A stretch of DNA of 64,000 nucleotides from Prochlorococcus marinus. GTDB taxonomy: Bacteria; Cyanobacteriota; Cyanobacteriia; PCC-6307; Cyanobiaceae. The stretch lies in contig NZ_CVSZ01000079.1 of assembly GCF_001180325.1 (NCBI RefSeq), positions 26,598-90,597 on the forward strand, written 5' to 3'. The notes under the pieces are model-generated. The model had not been told where the DNA came from, did no database searches, and saw only the letters and a program-made list of their open reading frames with translations. Positions 38,372 to 45,705 of this stretch are shown in pieces (position 1 is the first letter of the stretch; the number at the start of each line of letters is the position of its first letter). Made by a program: the position numbers and the translations under genes.

Positions 38372-38387
38372 TGTATAAAATTATACA
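38372..38387. promoter_or_regulatory. NtcA-type palindrome TGTA-N8-TACA in the nth/ABC transporter promoter region
   Basis: TGTATAA, AA, TTATACA: seven-base perfect arms that include the GTA-N8-TAC consensus of the nitrogen regulator NtcA. On the plus strand a TATTTT box (38406-38411) lies 19 bases after TAC, three bases short of the usual 22. It could therefore activate the ABC ATPase gene at 38429. In an AT-rich genome the core GTA-N8-TAC arises often by chance; the extended symmetry is what makes it notable. Confidence 0.5.
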
Positions 38388-38428
38388 AGGGATATTTTAG
38401 GTGAATATTTTCTGCTAACTTAATATAT

Positions 38429-39505
38429 TTGAATAAGAAAAACTTAGTGAAAAATGATGCGTTAATAATTGATGATTTGCATCATAAATATGATAAGCGA
38501 GAATGTTCAAATTGGATATTAAACGCAATTAACCTGAAAATTGAAAATGGTGAATTGTTAGGGTTGCTTGGACCTTCTGGTTGCGGAAAAACGACTCTTT
38601 TAAGATTAATTGCGGGGTTCGAATATCCCTCTAGAGGGAGGATTTCTCTAAATGATAAGGAAATTTCAAGTGGAAAAAAAATTCTTAGTCCTGAGAAAAG
38701 AAATATTGGTATGGTTTTTCAAGACTATGCACTATTCCCTCACTTAACGGTTTTTGAAAATGTAATTTTTGGTTTAAAAAACAAAAAAGATAGATCTAGA
38801 GTTGACTATTTGTTAAATGTTGTAGGTCTTGAAAGTTTTATTGGAAGATACCCACATGAATTATCTGGAGGCCAAAAACAAAGACTAGCAATTGCGAGAG
38901 CTCTTGCTCCTGGAACTAATTTTATTTTATTAGACGAACCATTTTGTAGTCTTGATATGCATGTCAAACTAAAATTGAGAAGTGAACTCCCAAATATCCT
39001 AAAAGGTTGTAATGCAAGTGGATTGATGGTTACTCATGATCCGGAAGAGGCAATGTCAATTTGCGATAAAGTTGCCGTCATGAATGAAGGCAAAATACAT
39101 CAAATTGATACGCCAATTAACCTTTTAAACAATCCCAAGACCCTATTTGTTAGTAGTTTTATTTTGGGTAATAATATTATTAATCTTCAAAAAAATGGTA
39201 ATTCATATATGTCTTGTTTAGGTGAAATAAATAGTTCAGGGTTTGTACAAAATTCAAATATTAAAAGTATGTCAATTTCACCTAAATTTATTTCAATTAA
39301 AAGATCAGAATCTGGAACTGCGAATGTATTATCTAGAGAGTTTCTTGGAGAGTTTCTTATATATAAAGTAACTATTAATGGAAACATATTGCGGGTTAGA
39401 ACTGATATTAATAATCTCCTAAATAATGGTGATAAATGTTCTCTTTCTATAAATAAAAATAGTTATTATTTTTTATATCCTGGAGCACATAAGGTATATA
39501 TATAG
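38429..39505 (+). CDS. ABC transporter ATPase, FbpC/PotA type (putative iron or polyamine import)
   Basis: Walker A is LGPSGCGKTTLLRLIAGFE near 48-66, then Q-loop MVFQDYALFPHLTVFENV, signature LSGGQKQRLAIARALA and Walker B FILLDEPFCSLD. A C-terminal TOBE-like regulatory domain follows from about 250. This layout fits FbpC/FutC (iron), PotA or thiamine ATPases. No permease or binding protein is adjacent, so substrate is unsettled; closeness to ferritin suggests iron, the NtcA-like site suggests nitrogen. Start is TTG 38429 with an in-frame GTG at 38447. Confidence 0.85.
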   Translation: MNKKNLVKNDALIIDDLHHKYDKRECSNWILNAINLKIENGELLGLLGPSGCGKTTLLRLIAGFEYPSRGRISLNDKEISSGKKILSPEKRNIGMVFQDYALFPHLTVFENVIFGLKNKKDRSRVDYLLNVVGLESFIGRYPHELSGGQKQRLAIARALAPGTNFILLDEPFCSLDMHVKLKLRSELPNILKGCNASGLMVTHDPEEAMSICDKVAVMNEGKIHQIDTPINLLNNPKTLFVSSFILGNNIINLQKNGNSYMSCLGEINSSGFVQNSNIKSMSISPKFISIKRSESGTANVLSREFLGEFLIYKVTINGNILRVRTDINNLLNNGDKCSLSINKNSYYFLYPGAHKVYI

Positions 39506-39512
39506 AATTTAT

Positions 39513-39635
39513 TTATAAGCAATTACACTTGCCTCCCTTCCAATTAGAGCATTTTTTCTTTTTACATTTCTTTTTTTTATCTTTATATATTTTATTAGTT
39601 AAAAGCAGTTCAGAAAAACTGTACTCTAAATTCAT
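39513..39635 (-). CDS. 40-residue Lys/Cys-rich miniprotein
   Basis: Missed by length cut-offs. The ATG at 39635 opens MNLEYSFSELLLTNKIY, then a lysine run and C-K4-C, followed by SNWKGGKCNCL, giving four cysteines in 17 residues (24, 29, 37, 39). The spacing could bind a metal or an iron-sulfur cluster. It is divergent from ferritin, and a Fur-box-like sequence lies 11 bases before its start. The long lysine run makes chance coding possible, but the cysteine pattern and regulatory position argue for a gene. Confidence 0.55.
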   Translation of the reverse strand: MNLEYSFSELLLTNKIYKDKKKKCKKKKCSNWKGGKCNCL

Positions 39636-39645
39636 TTATAGTATT

Positions 39646-39664
39646 GCGAGTGATTTTCATTATC
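39646..39664. promoter_or_regulatory. Fur-box-like sequence between the miniprotein gene and ferritin
   Basis: The 19 bases GCGAGTGATTTTCATTATC match 14 of 19 positions of the classical Fur consensus, with a perfect TCATTATC half. It lies 85 bases before the ferritin start and 11 before the divergent miniprotein start. Binding is not shown, only similarity. Confidence 0.5.
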
Positions 39665-39748
39665 ATATTATTTAATTTAATTTAAAGGATTTATTAATTA
39701 CTAATTTATACAAAATGTTGTATTATTTTCTTAGATACTTATCTGAAA

Positions 39749-40303
39749 ATGAATGAAAATAACTTAAAAACAAAAAAATTAGTTAATTTTGGTCCATCTG
39801 GAAGAGCTGTTGCTCAACCGATAGACAAAAGCTTGTTGGATAACATTTTTGAACATCTAACAATGGAAAGATATGCCAATGTTCAATATTTTTCTATGTA
39901 TCTATGGTTTCAAGAACGTGATTTAAATGGATTTGCCTCTCATTTTCTAAGTGAATCACAAGGGGAAATGGAACATGCTCAGAAATTTGCAGATTACTTA
40001 ATCGCAAGAGGACAAAGCGTAAAGTTAGATGAAATTCCTTCACCCGTTCAAACATGGGATTCTATAGAGGAGCTGATTTCTTATTCTTTTAATATGGAGG
40101 CTGATTTAACTTCATCACTACAACAACTTTATTCCATATCAGAAAGAATTTCAGATACAAGAACTAACGTATTTTTAGATCCTATTATAGAAGCTCAAAC
40201 ACAATCAGAAGATGAATTTGCGAACATACTTGGCAAGGTAAAGTTTGCTTCTAATCAACCTTCGGCAATATTACTAATAGATGGTGATTTAAAGAAAAAA
40301 TAA
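39749..40303 (+). CDS. Non-heme ferritin
   Basis: Iron-storage protein forming a 24-subunit cage. Di-iron ferroxidase ligands are seen along the four-helix bundle: E40 in TMERYANVQY, E73 and H76 in GEMEHAQKF, E117 in FNMEADL, and the acidic IIEAQTQSEDEF segment near 146-157. Length 184 is slightly above typical FtnA (165) because of an N-terminal extension of about 25 residues. Marine cyanobacterial ferritins of this type have been characterised biochemically in Synechococcus. It overlaps the convergent gene at 40289 by 15 bases. Confidence 0.95.
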   Translation: MNENNLKTKKLVNFGPSGRAVAQPIDKSLLDNIFEHLTMERYANVQYFSMYLWFQERDLNGFASHFLSESQGEMEHAQKFADYLIARGQSVKLDEIPSPVQTWDSIEELISYSFNMEADLTSSLQQLYSISERISDTRTNVFLDPIIEAQTQSEDEFANILGKVKFASNQPSAILLIDGDLKKK

Positions 40304-40576
40304 ATTACTTTCAAATTTATTTTCATTCAATGTCCTTTTGGTTATTTCAAAAAGTAAATTCGAAAAGTTAATTTTCTCATTATTTTTATTTAAGAGTTCA
40401 GCTATTTTATGAATCTCATTAACTCTTTTAAAAATATTTTTGTTTTCAGCAAATAATCTTCCCCTCAATGCTTTATTTTCTGTAGTTTTATAGGATTGCT
40501 TAATATTTCTGAGTCTATGCGATAAAACATCAACTTCCATTAACAAGTTGTTTGTAATTGATTGTGATTCCTTCAT
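40289..40576 (-). CDS. Small helical protein coupled to the Crp-family regulator
   Basis: 95-residue basic, helical protein (MKESQSITNNLLMEVDVLSHRLRNIKQ) without cysteines or membrane spans. A longer reading frame extends to 40618, but I chose the ATG at 40576 because it lies just four bases after the regulator's stop, typical of translational coupling. A coiled-coil tendency is visible. It may be a partner of the regulator. Its end overlaps ferritin by 15 bases on the opposite strand. Confidence 0.6.
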   Translation of the reverse strand: MKESQSITNNLLMEVDVLSHRLRNIKQSYKTTENKALRGRLFAENKNIFKRVNEIHKIAELLNKNNEKINFSNLLFEITKRTLNENKFESNLFFL

Positions 40577-40580
40577 GTTT

Positions 40581-41168
40581 TTAAAGCGGCGATGTTTCAA
40601 TAAAAGAAGGAGCAACACTGACTGTTTGTGTCCCGATGGGAGCCATTAATAACTCAGATGATCTTAATTTAGAAATTAATCTTGTTGATGTTACTCGTGT
40701 AGAACCAATTAATTCGCCAATCCTTTCGTGAGTTAACCTAAAAGGTAACTCACACCATTGGCCACATCTTCTACCTAGACGATTTACTAGTATTGAAAAC
40801 AAGGCTTGTAATCGCTGTTCTGCATTTCCCAAGTGTCTAATCCTAAGGAGTTGCAAAGTCCATTCATTTACTGCATCGAAACCCATGTTCTCATCAATAT
40901 TTACATTGCTGTGAAACGACAAATCTGTTAGTGCTTCAACGCAGACTCCTTCGCTACATAAAAGGTCTGTCCTTAATTGATCTCCTGATTGTAAAAATGC
41001 GAGTGTCATGCCTTCAGTTTCTTCACAAGGACAATAAACTCTTGCAATTCCACTCTCGACTTCTAGGCAAGTCCCTTTTGGTCTGGATGAAGGATCTATT
41101 AATACAGATTGTCCAGTTATTATCCTTACTAATTTTGACGGAGATTCTCCAAAACTATGGAAATTCAT
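40581..41168 (-). CDS. Cysteine-rich Crp/Fnr-family transcriptional regulator
   Basis: 195 residues: an N-terminal cyclic-nucleotide-type sensor domain and a winged-helix C-terminus with the recognition helix in LTHERIGELIGSTRVTSTRL (145-164). Seven cysteines are present (34, 46, 48, 71, 76, 135, 139), many in the sensor half, suggesting redox or metal sensing rather than cAMP binding; the usual cAMP-contact residues are not evident. A strong Fur-box-like sequence lies 13 bases before its start. It sits beside ferritin, so a role in iron homeostasis is likely. Confidence 0.85.
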   Translation of the reverse strand: MNFHSFGESPSKLVRIITGQSVLIDPSSRPKGTCLEVESGIARVYCPCEETEGMTLAFLQSGDQLRTDLLCSEGVCVEALTDLSFHSNVNIDENMGFDAVNEWTLQLLRIRHLGNAEQRLQALFSILVNRLGRRCGQWCELPFRLTHERIGELIGSTRVTSTRLISKLRSSELLMAPIGTQTVSVAPSFIETSPL

Positions 41169-41180
41169 TAATTAAAATAT

Positions 41181-41199
41181 GATAATGAGAATTATTATC
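41181..41199. promoter_or_regulatory. Strong Fur-box-like sequence upstream of the Crp-family regulator
   Basis: GATAATGAGAATTATTATC matches 17 of 19 positions of the classical Fur consensus. It lies 13 bases upstream of the regulator start on the minus strand and about 123 bases before the zinc-ribbon gene on the plus strand. Repression of the regulator by iron-loaded Fur is the simple expectation. Confidence 0.75.
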
Positions 41200-41225
41200 A
41201 ATTATGCACTATAAATTTACTTATT

Positions 41226-41244
41226 GCAATAGATTCTCATTATC
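41226..41244. promoter_or_regulatory. Second Fur-box-like sequence in the same intergenic region
   Basis: GCAATAGATTCTCATTATC matches 13 of 19 Fur-consensus positions with a perfect TCATTATC half. It lies about 78 bases before the zinc-ribbon gene at 41322, so the two boxes could serve the two divergent genes, or act together. Confidence 0.5.
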
Positions 41245-41321
41245 ATATTGATTTTGAAGTTTTTCTTTACATAGTTATTAGCAATATAATTTAGATAGAA
41301 TTGCTAAAAATTTTATTTTAG

Positions 41322-41510
41322 ATGAGCGTAAATAGAGTTTGTTTTAATTGTGGAAGTTCTTCGTTTGTCTCAGATCGTTCTTTAGGAGGTAAGATTGTCT
41401 GCTCTAAATGTGGATCTTCTTCATTTAAAAATAAATCCTCTTCATTTTTAAAAAGCAAAAAGTTTGTATTTCTTGCAATTGCCATAGCTATTTTTATAAT
41501 TATTATTTAG
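41322..41510 (+). CDS. Zinc-ribbon single-span membrane miniprotein
   Basis: 62 residues: two CxxC pairs (CFNCGSS near 7-13 and CSKCGSS near 27-33) make a zinc ribbon, followed by a serine/lysine linker and a C-terminal membrane span (FVFLAIAIAIFIIII). It would be tail-anchored with the zinc ribbon in the cytoplasm. ATG 41322 is preceded by a short AT-rich leader and a Fur-box-like sequence. Its end overlaps the convergent ABC ATPase gene by eight bases. Function unknown. Confidence 0.75.
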   Translation: MSVNRVCFNCGSSSFVSDRSLGGKIVCSKCGSSSFKNKSSSFLKSKKFVFLAIAIAIFIIII

Positions 41511-42291
41511 ATAATCTGTTTATATTCCAAAGTCCATTATTTTTAGCCACCTCAACATCAATGCCGTATAACTTATTAAGATTCTCACTATTTATAATAT
41601 TATTTTGATGACCATCAGCAATTATCTTGCCATCTTTTAGCATTAGGACGCGATCATATATTCTTGTAATCATAGAGATATCATGAGTAACGCAAAAAAT
41701 TCTCGTATTTAATTTTGATAATTCATTAATCTTATCAACAACAAAAAACTTTGATTTATAATCTAAATTTGCAATTGGTTCATCTAGAATCAAGATATCT
41801 GGTTTTTTTATTAATGCCCTAGCGATGAGAGAAATTTTTTTTTCTCCATCTGATAAATAGGAAAAATATCTTTTAGATAAATTAGAAATATTCATTTTCA
41901 TCATTAATTTTTCAACCTTATGAGAGTCTCTTTCAGATTTATTTTGTACGTAACAATACCTTCCATATAGTCCACTTAAAATTAAATCAAAAACTTGCAG
42001 ATTTGGATTAATTCTATTTTTTATATCATTATTTACGGTACTTATTCTTTTTCTTAGTTCCCATAAATTTATAAGTTCTTTGCCAAATATTTTTAATTTC
42101 GATTCATCAGCTATTACAGGATATATGTTTCTATTAATTATTTCTATTAAAGATGATTTACCTGAGCCATTTGGTCCAATTAATATTACATTCTCTGAAT
42201 ACGTTATCTTTAAATTTAAATCTTTAATTACTCTAATGCCATTTTTAAAACAATTTATATTTTTTGCCTCAAACCAAAAGTTATTAACCAC
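41503..42291 (-). CDS. ABC transporter ATPase of unknown substrate
   Basis: 262 residues with Walker A VILIGPNGSGKSSLIEIINR near 35-54, signature FSYLSDGEKKISLIARALI (SDGE in place of SGGQ) and Walker B DILILDEPIANLDYKS. Start is GTG at 42291, which overlaps the stop of a 33-residue membrane ORF (TAGTG). Together with the Rieske gene upstream they form a three-gene operon. No ordinary permease is present. It may be a cytosolic ABC-type export or release factor, with the miniprotein as partner. Confidence 0.8.
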   Translation of the reverse strand: MVNNFWFEAKNINCFKNGIRVIKDLNLKITYSENVILIGPNGSGKSSLIEIINRNIYPVIADESKLKIFGKELINLWELRKRISTVNNDIKNRINPNLQVFDLILSGLYGRYCYVQNKSERDSHKVEKLMMKMNISNLSKRYFSYLSDGEKKISLIARALIKKPDILILDEPIANLDYKSKFFVVDKINELSKLNTRIFCVTHDISMITRIYDRVLMLKDGKIIADGHQNNIINSENLNKLYGIDVEVAKNNGLWNINRLSK

Positions 42292-42392
42292 TAGAACTTA
42301 TTGCTCCAAAATATAATTAATTGAATTGAGCTTAAAATAAATATCAAAAGATAAAGCCAATTCAACCATGAAGGTCTATTTACTTTCTTCAT
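42291..42392 (-). CDS. 33-residue single-span membrane miniprotein
   Basis: Encodes MKKVNRPSWLNWLYLLIFIL plus a short SSIQLIIFWSNKF tail: a positively charged N-terminus followed by one membrane span. The ATG at 42392 lies three bases after the Rieske gene stop, and its TAG overlaps the ABC ATPase GTG start. Such exact packing between two recognisable genes supports translation. Confidence 0.6.
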   Translation of the reverse strand: MKKVNRPSWLNWLYLLIFILSSIQLIIFWSNKF

Positions 42393-42395
42393 GAA

Positions 42396-43718
42396 TTATA
42401 TTATTAACATAAAAAATATAAGCGGAGCAGCAAATCGTATAAATGTTTTTCTTATAATATTTATATTATTTATGATTTCTAATTTCTTTACCTCAGGTGG
42501 ATATTTCATTATAACTTTATCGTATACATTGAGATTTTGAGTTTTATTAATATTTCTCCAAGGTTGATCTTTATCTTCAGACTTCTCATACCATTTCCAA
42601 AAGTAATTTATTATTCTATCTTCTCCCAATAATTTTATTTCATCTTTACTTACATATCCCATATTATGATTATATGTTTGCGTTTTTAAAATCATATAAT
42701 CCTCATCAAATATCTTATAAAAAATCTTTCTTTGATTTTCTTTAAATAATAAGAGGTTGTTAAGTAGTTTATTTTGTAGAAATTTCCTGTAGTGCCTAAC
42801 TATTACTCTTGCTTTGTTGTCTCCTAGTGGAATATGATCTAAAACTTGTAAATATCTAGCTGCAGAAGGATCGCCTTTATAAATTAATATCCGTCCAGGT
42901 GGAATGTATTTTATTCGGATAAATTCATTTTTAGGGTTTTTCTTATAGTAATAAATACTTTCAATATATTTAGGTGTAACATTAATTTTCTGGTTGAAAC
43001 TAACTAGTACATTTTTATTAACATCATTATCAGGAATTGTATCGCCGTGAACCCAAAATAGATGAAGGATATCTAAGTGATTTTCAATTATCCTTGACCA
43101 ATCACATTTAAAGTCGACTAATGCTTCTTCAAATACATAATCATTTCCTGAAAAACCATTATCAGTTAAATCGTAATTACTTATTGGTGAATCTTCACTA
43201 ATGTTGTTTAAATCAGTGTCGGATTTTTTAGAGTAATGTACAAAAATATATCCATTCTTTTCTAGAGCTTTGTATTGAGATAAGTGAATTCTTTTGGCGT
43301 AGTTATCGTAGTTATTATCAACTATGTGACTACAAGTTATTCTATCTAGATTTTGGCAACTTCCACCAGATGAGAATTTAGCTCCATGATATGGACAGGT
43401 TATAACTCCATCTAATAGTGTTCCTCCAAAAAAAGAGGCTCCCCTATGTGGACAAATATTTTTAATGCACCTAACGTTTTCATTCTCATCTCTATAAAGA
43501 ACAAGAGGCTCATCATAGAGCGAAAAATAATTCAGATTATTTTTTTTTAGTTCTTTTGAAGGACAAATTGCATACCAACCAAATAAACCTATTTTTAATT
43601 CATTTTGATTTTCTCTAATATCTAACGAGTCAATTTTTACTACCGTCCCTTTTTTAAATGGCTTAAGAACGGTATTAAAGTCTTTTGATTTAAAAAAATT
43701 AATTTGTCTGTTTTCCAT
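42396..43718 (-). CDS. Rieske non-heme iron oxygenase (PaO/Tic55 family)
   Basis: 440 residues. The Rieske [2Fe-2S] cluster is bound by C89-P-H91 (ICPHRGASFF) and C108-P-Y-H111 (ITCPYHGAKF). The mononuclear iron site is the ENHLDILHLFWVH stretch (H219 and H224, with D216). The family includes pheophorbide a oxygenase, chlorophyllide a oxygenase and Tic55. A C-terminal hydrophobic segment (FAAPLIFFMLII) would anchor it in the membrane. The C-terminal CxxC of PaO is not seen. Substrate unknown; a tetrapyrrole, carotenoid or lipid ring are options. Confidence 0.9.
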   Translation of the reverse strand: MENRQINFFKSKDFNTVLKPFKKGTVVKIDSLDIRENQNELKIGLFGWYAICPSKELKKNNLNYFSLYDEPLVLYRDENENVRCIKNICPHRGASFFGGTLLDGVITCPYHGAKFSSGGSCQNLDRITCSHIVDNNYDNYAKRIHLSQYKALEKNGYIFVHYSKKSDTDLNNISEDSPISNYDLTDNGFSGNDYVFEEALVDFKCDWSRIIENHLDILHLFWVHGDTIPDNDVNKNVLVSFNQKINVTPKYIESIYYYKKNPKNEFIRIKYIPPGRILIYKGDPSAARYLQVLDHIPLGDNKARVIVRHYRKFLQNKLLNNLLLFKENQRKIFYKIFDEDYMILKTQTYNHNMGYVSKDEIKLLGEDRIINYFWKWYEKSEDKDQPWRNINKTQNLNVYDKVIMKYPPEVKKLEIINNINIIRKTFIRFAAPLIFFMLII

Positions 43719-43875
43719 AAATTAATTTCTTTTTTAATTGACTGTTTATCTTTCGGAACTATAACCCAACTAAATAATCAATTTCTTATAAAAAGAAAAT
43801 TCTCTATTATTTGTAGCAATAATTATGTAGTTATTTAAAAATACTAATTCCCTGTACTATTTATGTATCTTTATC

Positions 43876-44070
43876 TCATGTATTTTGTATCTTTTGCGAT
43901 TCTTTCAAATTTTTTATGTAATCAATAGCATCATCAATATTTTTGTGGAAATTACATTGGCCTAAATAACAACCTATAAATCTTAAGAATTTTCTCTTGC
44001 CACCACTAATCTCATATCTATGTATAGTTCCCCCATCTATAGGAGCGTATATAAGTTCCGGTAGTGCCAT
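43876..44070 (-). CDS. Small conserved hypothetical protein
   Basis: 64 residues from the ATG at 44070 (MALPELIYAPIDGGTIHRYE), with a basic centre (GGKRKFLRFIGCYLGQCNFH) carrying two cysteines, and an acidic-helical end. A TTG at 44094 would add eight residues; I prefer the ATG. No signal peptide or membrane span. Unrecognised. Confidence 0.55.
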   Translation of the reverse strand: MALPELIYAPIDGGTIHRYEISGGKRKFLRFIGCYLGQCNFHKNIDDAIDYIKNLKESQKIQNT

Positions 44071-44234
44071 ATTTAATTTGTATTTAATACTCAATTAAAG
44101 AATAATTCATGTTCAAATACATTTCCATAGTTCAATTCACATATTTAATAATTAATTTACTTATTTTTGGATAATTATTTATTGAATACCAAAGTATTAT
44201 TTGTTATCTATTAATTATTGATAGGGATTTTAGT

Positions 44235-44330
44235 ATGCCAAAAGCATTCAGGCGTTTTTTAAAAAAACTCCCAAAAAAAATTCAAACTTTAAAGTACTCA
44301 TTTAGAGAGTTTTTATCTTCAAAAATATGA
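44235..44330 (+). CDS. Possible 31-residue cationic miniprotein
   Basis: ATG 44235 to TGA 44330 encodes MPKAFRRFLKKLPKKIQTLK and then YSFREFLSSKI, strongly cationic and amphipathic. It lies in a 365-base gap between annotated genes. It may be a small membrane-active or nucleic-acid-binding peptide, or a chance ORF. The rest of the gap (44071-44234 and 44331-44435) shows nothing I can name. Confidence 0.35.
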   Translation: MPKAFRRFLKKLPKKIQTLKYSFREFLSSKI

Positions 44331-44435
44331 AATAGCTGTTATGTTCAACAATTTTTTAATTTCTATATTTTTAATAAAACATAGTCCGCAAAGTTAAATT
44401 CTAAACTATATTAATTCTGAAATTTATTAAATTTT

Positions 44436-44777
44436 ATGATCAAAAGAGTTTTTACGATATTCATTTTAACTTTTCTTCTTCTATTTAATAGTCCAGTTTA
44501 CTCATTAGATACTTCCTCTAAAACTCTTGAAAAGTATACTAAAAAGATTTCTAATAAGTTCACTAGAACTTATTGCAACACTACCAAATTCGGGATTTCT
44601 TATGATGGAGCTTTGGCATTTGCTATTGGAGAGACTAATAAGGAATTTAAAAATAATAAACTCAATAAGTTTATAGATTATTCTCTATTAAAAAATTCAA
44701 TAGTTAATGATTTAGAAAATAATTGCCAAGTTTATGATTTTGCTATTAGTAAATTAGAAAATTTAAAATTCAACTAG
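44436..44777 (+). CDS. Small secreted protein with two cysteines
   Basis: Signal peptide of about 23 residues ends at VYS. The mature 90 residues are helical, contain SNKFTRTYCNTTKFGISYDGALAF-like segments (broken here to key parts: TYCN and GISYDGAL), and a second cysteine in LENNCQVYD, allowing one disulfide. Cyanobacteria keep related lumenal/periplasmic proteins of unknown function. Start ATG 44436. Confidence 0.72.
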   Translation: MIKRVFTIFILTFLLLFNSPVYSLDTSSKTLEKYTKKISNKFTRTYCNTTKFGISYDGALAFAIGETNKEFKNNKLNKFIDYSLLKNSIVNDLENNCQVYDFAISKLENLKFN

Positions 44778-44799
44778 AAAAATGTAAATTATTAAAGTC

Positions 44800-44982
44800 T
44801 TATTTTTTGCCTATCCAATCATTGGGTTTCTCCATCATCCATTCGAAAACCCCCTTTGCATCAAGGTTTTTAGATGCATAAACAAATAAAACTGGAAATA
44901 TTAAAATTACCGCGCCAATAACTGCTAACTCTATCTTGCCGATCCCCATCTCAGTTACTGTTAAAGCAAAATAATTAGTCAT
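44800..44982 (-). CDS. Small single-span membrane protein
   Basis: 60 residues with one membrane span (about 16-37, GKIELAVIGAVILIFPVLFVY) and a tail NLDAKGVFEWMMEKPNDWIGKK. The size and hydrophobic profile resemble small cyanobacterial photosystem- or cytochrome-associated subunits but I cannot match it to one. It converges on the secreted protein gene 22 bases away. Confidence 0.6.
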   Translation of the reverse strand: MTNYFALTVTEMGIGKIELAVIGAVILIFPVLFVYASKNLDAKGVFEWMMEKPNDWIGKK

Positions 44983-45033
44983 TATATTTATTGAATAAAA
45001 TTTATATCTACATAATTTACAAAAAATTTTAAT

Positions 45034-45078
45034 TCTTTCACTTTTCTATGAGAAATCTTAATTTTTTATAGTGAAAGA
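45034..45078. repeat. 9-bp inverted repeat with 27-base spacer
   Basis: TCTTTCACT (45034-45042) and AGTGAAAGA (45070-45078) are exact reverse complements. They lie between the small membrane genes at 44800 and 45147, about 70 bases before the latter's start. An operator or RNA hairpin is possible; nothing else supports it. Confidence 0.35.
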
Positions 45079-45146
45079 TATTTGTATAAAGTACCTATTT
45101 TATTGGTGCAGACTTTTTAATTATTTTAATAATATGCTTCTGTTTG

Positions 45147-45296
45147 ATGGTTATGAATCATGAAATTATTATTTTCACACCTATTTTTGCAGTATTGATT
45201 GGATTTATAGTTTTTAGAATTTTAAAAAAAAGGAAGAGATCAGCTAAAAGTATTTATAAATTAATAGATGATTTAGAAAAAAAATACATTTATTAA
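45147..45296 (+). CDS. 49-residue single-span membrane miniprotein
   Basis: ATG 45147 encodes MVMNHEIIIFTPIFAVLIGF and then IVFRILKKRKRSAKS plus an acidic/aromatic tail (IDDLEKKYIY). One span followed by a basic cluster suggests an N-out, C-in topology. It is too short for standard cut-offs but has a typical membrane-miniprotein layout. Confidence 0.5.
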   Translation: MVMNHEIIIFTPIFAVLIGFIVFRILKKRKRSAKSIYKLIDDLEKKYIY

Positions 45297-45315
45297 TTTC
45301 TTTTGTAGGAAAAAA

Positions 45316-45612
45316 TCAATCAAATTCTATACCAACTTCTTCTTTTAGATCTCTCTCCAAATCTGGAAGATGTGGTTCAACCCAATGGTCTTTGTTATCA
45401 ATACCAGCTGCATTTACATAATTCATAATGTGTTGATCCACTTGCTTGTAAAGATCATGCAAATTTAAATCCATACGAATATCATGCGCAATTTCAGAGA
45501 CTTGTTTTTCAGTTAGACAATGATCTGGATGAAGTAAATCACAACATGGAATTCTCTTCTCAATCAATTCATTTAAATTGATTTTTATTTCGTAATCTTG
45601 ATGAACAGTCAT
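45316..45612 (-). CDS. Conserved hypothetical protein
   Basis: 98-residue soluble protein with four His in the CCDLLHPDHCLTEKQ stretch and flanks, and cysteines at about 23, 24 and 32, a possible metal site. The rest is helical and acidic (PHLPDLERDLKEEVGIEF). Not recognised. Codon use looks like its neighbours. It is followed by a gap holding another miniprotein gene. Confidence 0.62.
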   Translation of the reverse strand: MTVHQDYEIKINLNELIEKRIPCCDLLHPDHCLTEKQVSEIAHDIRMDLNLHDLYKQVDQHIMNYVNAAGIDNKDHWVEPHLPDLERDLKEEVGIEFD

Positions 45613-45705
45613 TTACTTTACGTCTATAGTTTTATTCTAATTATGTTTAAGGTTTTGTATGTATTTAGTCAAGAAACAAAGTTTTTTATTATGAAGTGAA
45701 TAATT

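Noticed and set aside
40931..41182. Plus-strand ORF of 83 codons
   Set aside because: Antisense to the Crp-family regulator and spans its Fur-box region; no domain features.
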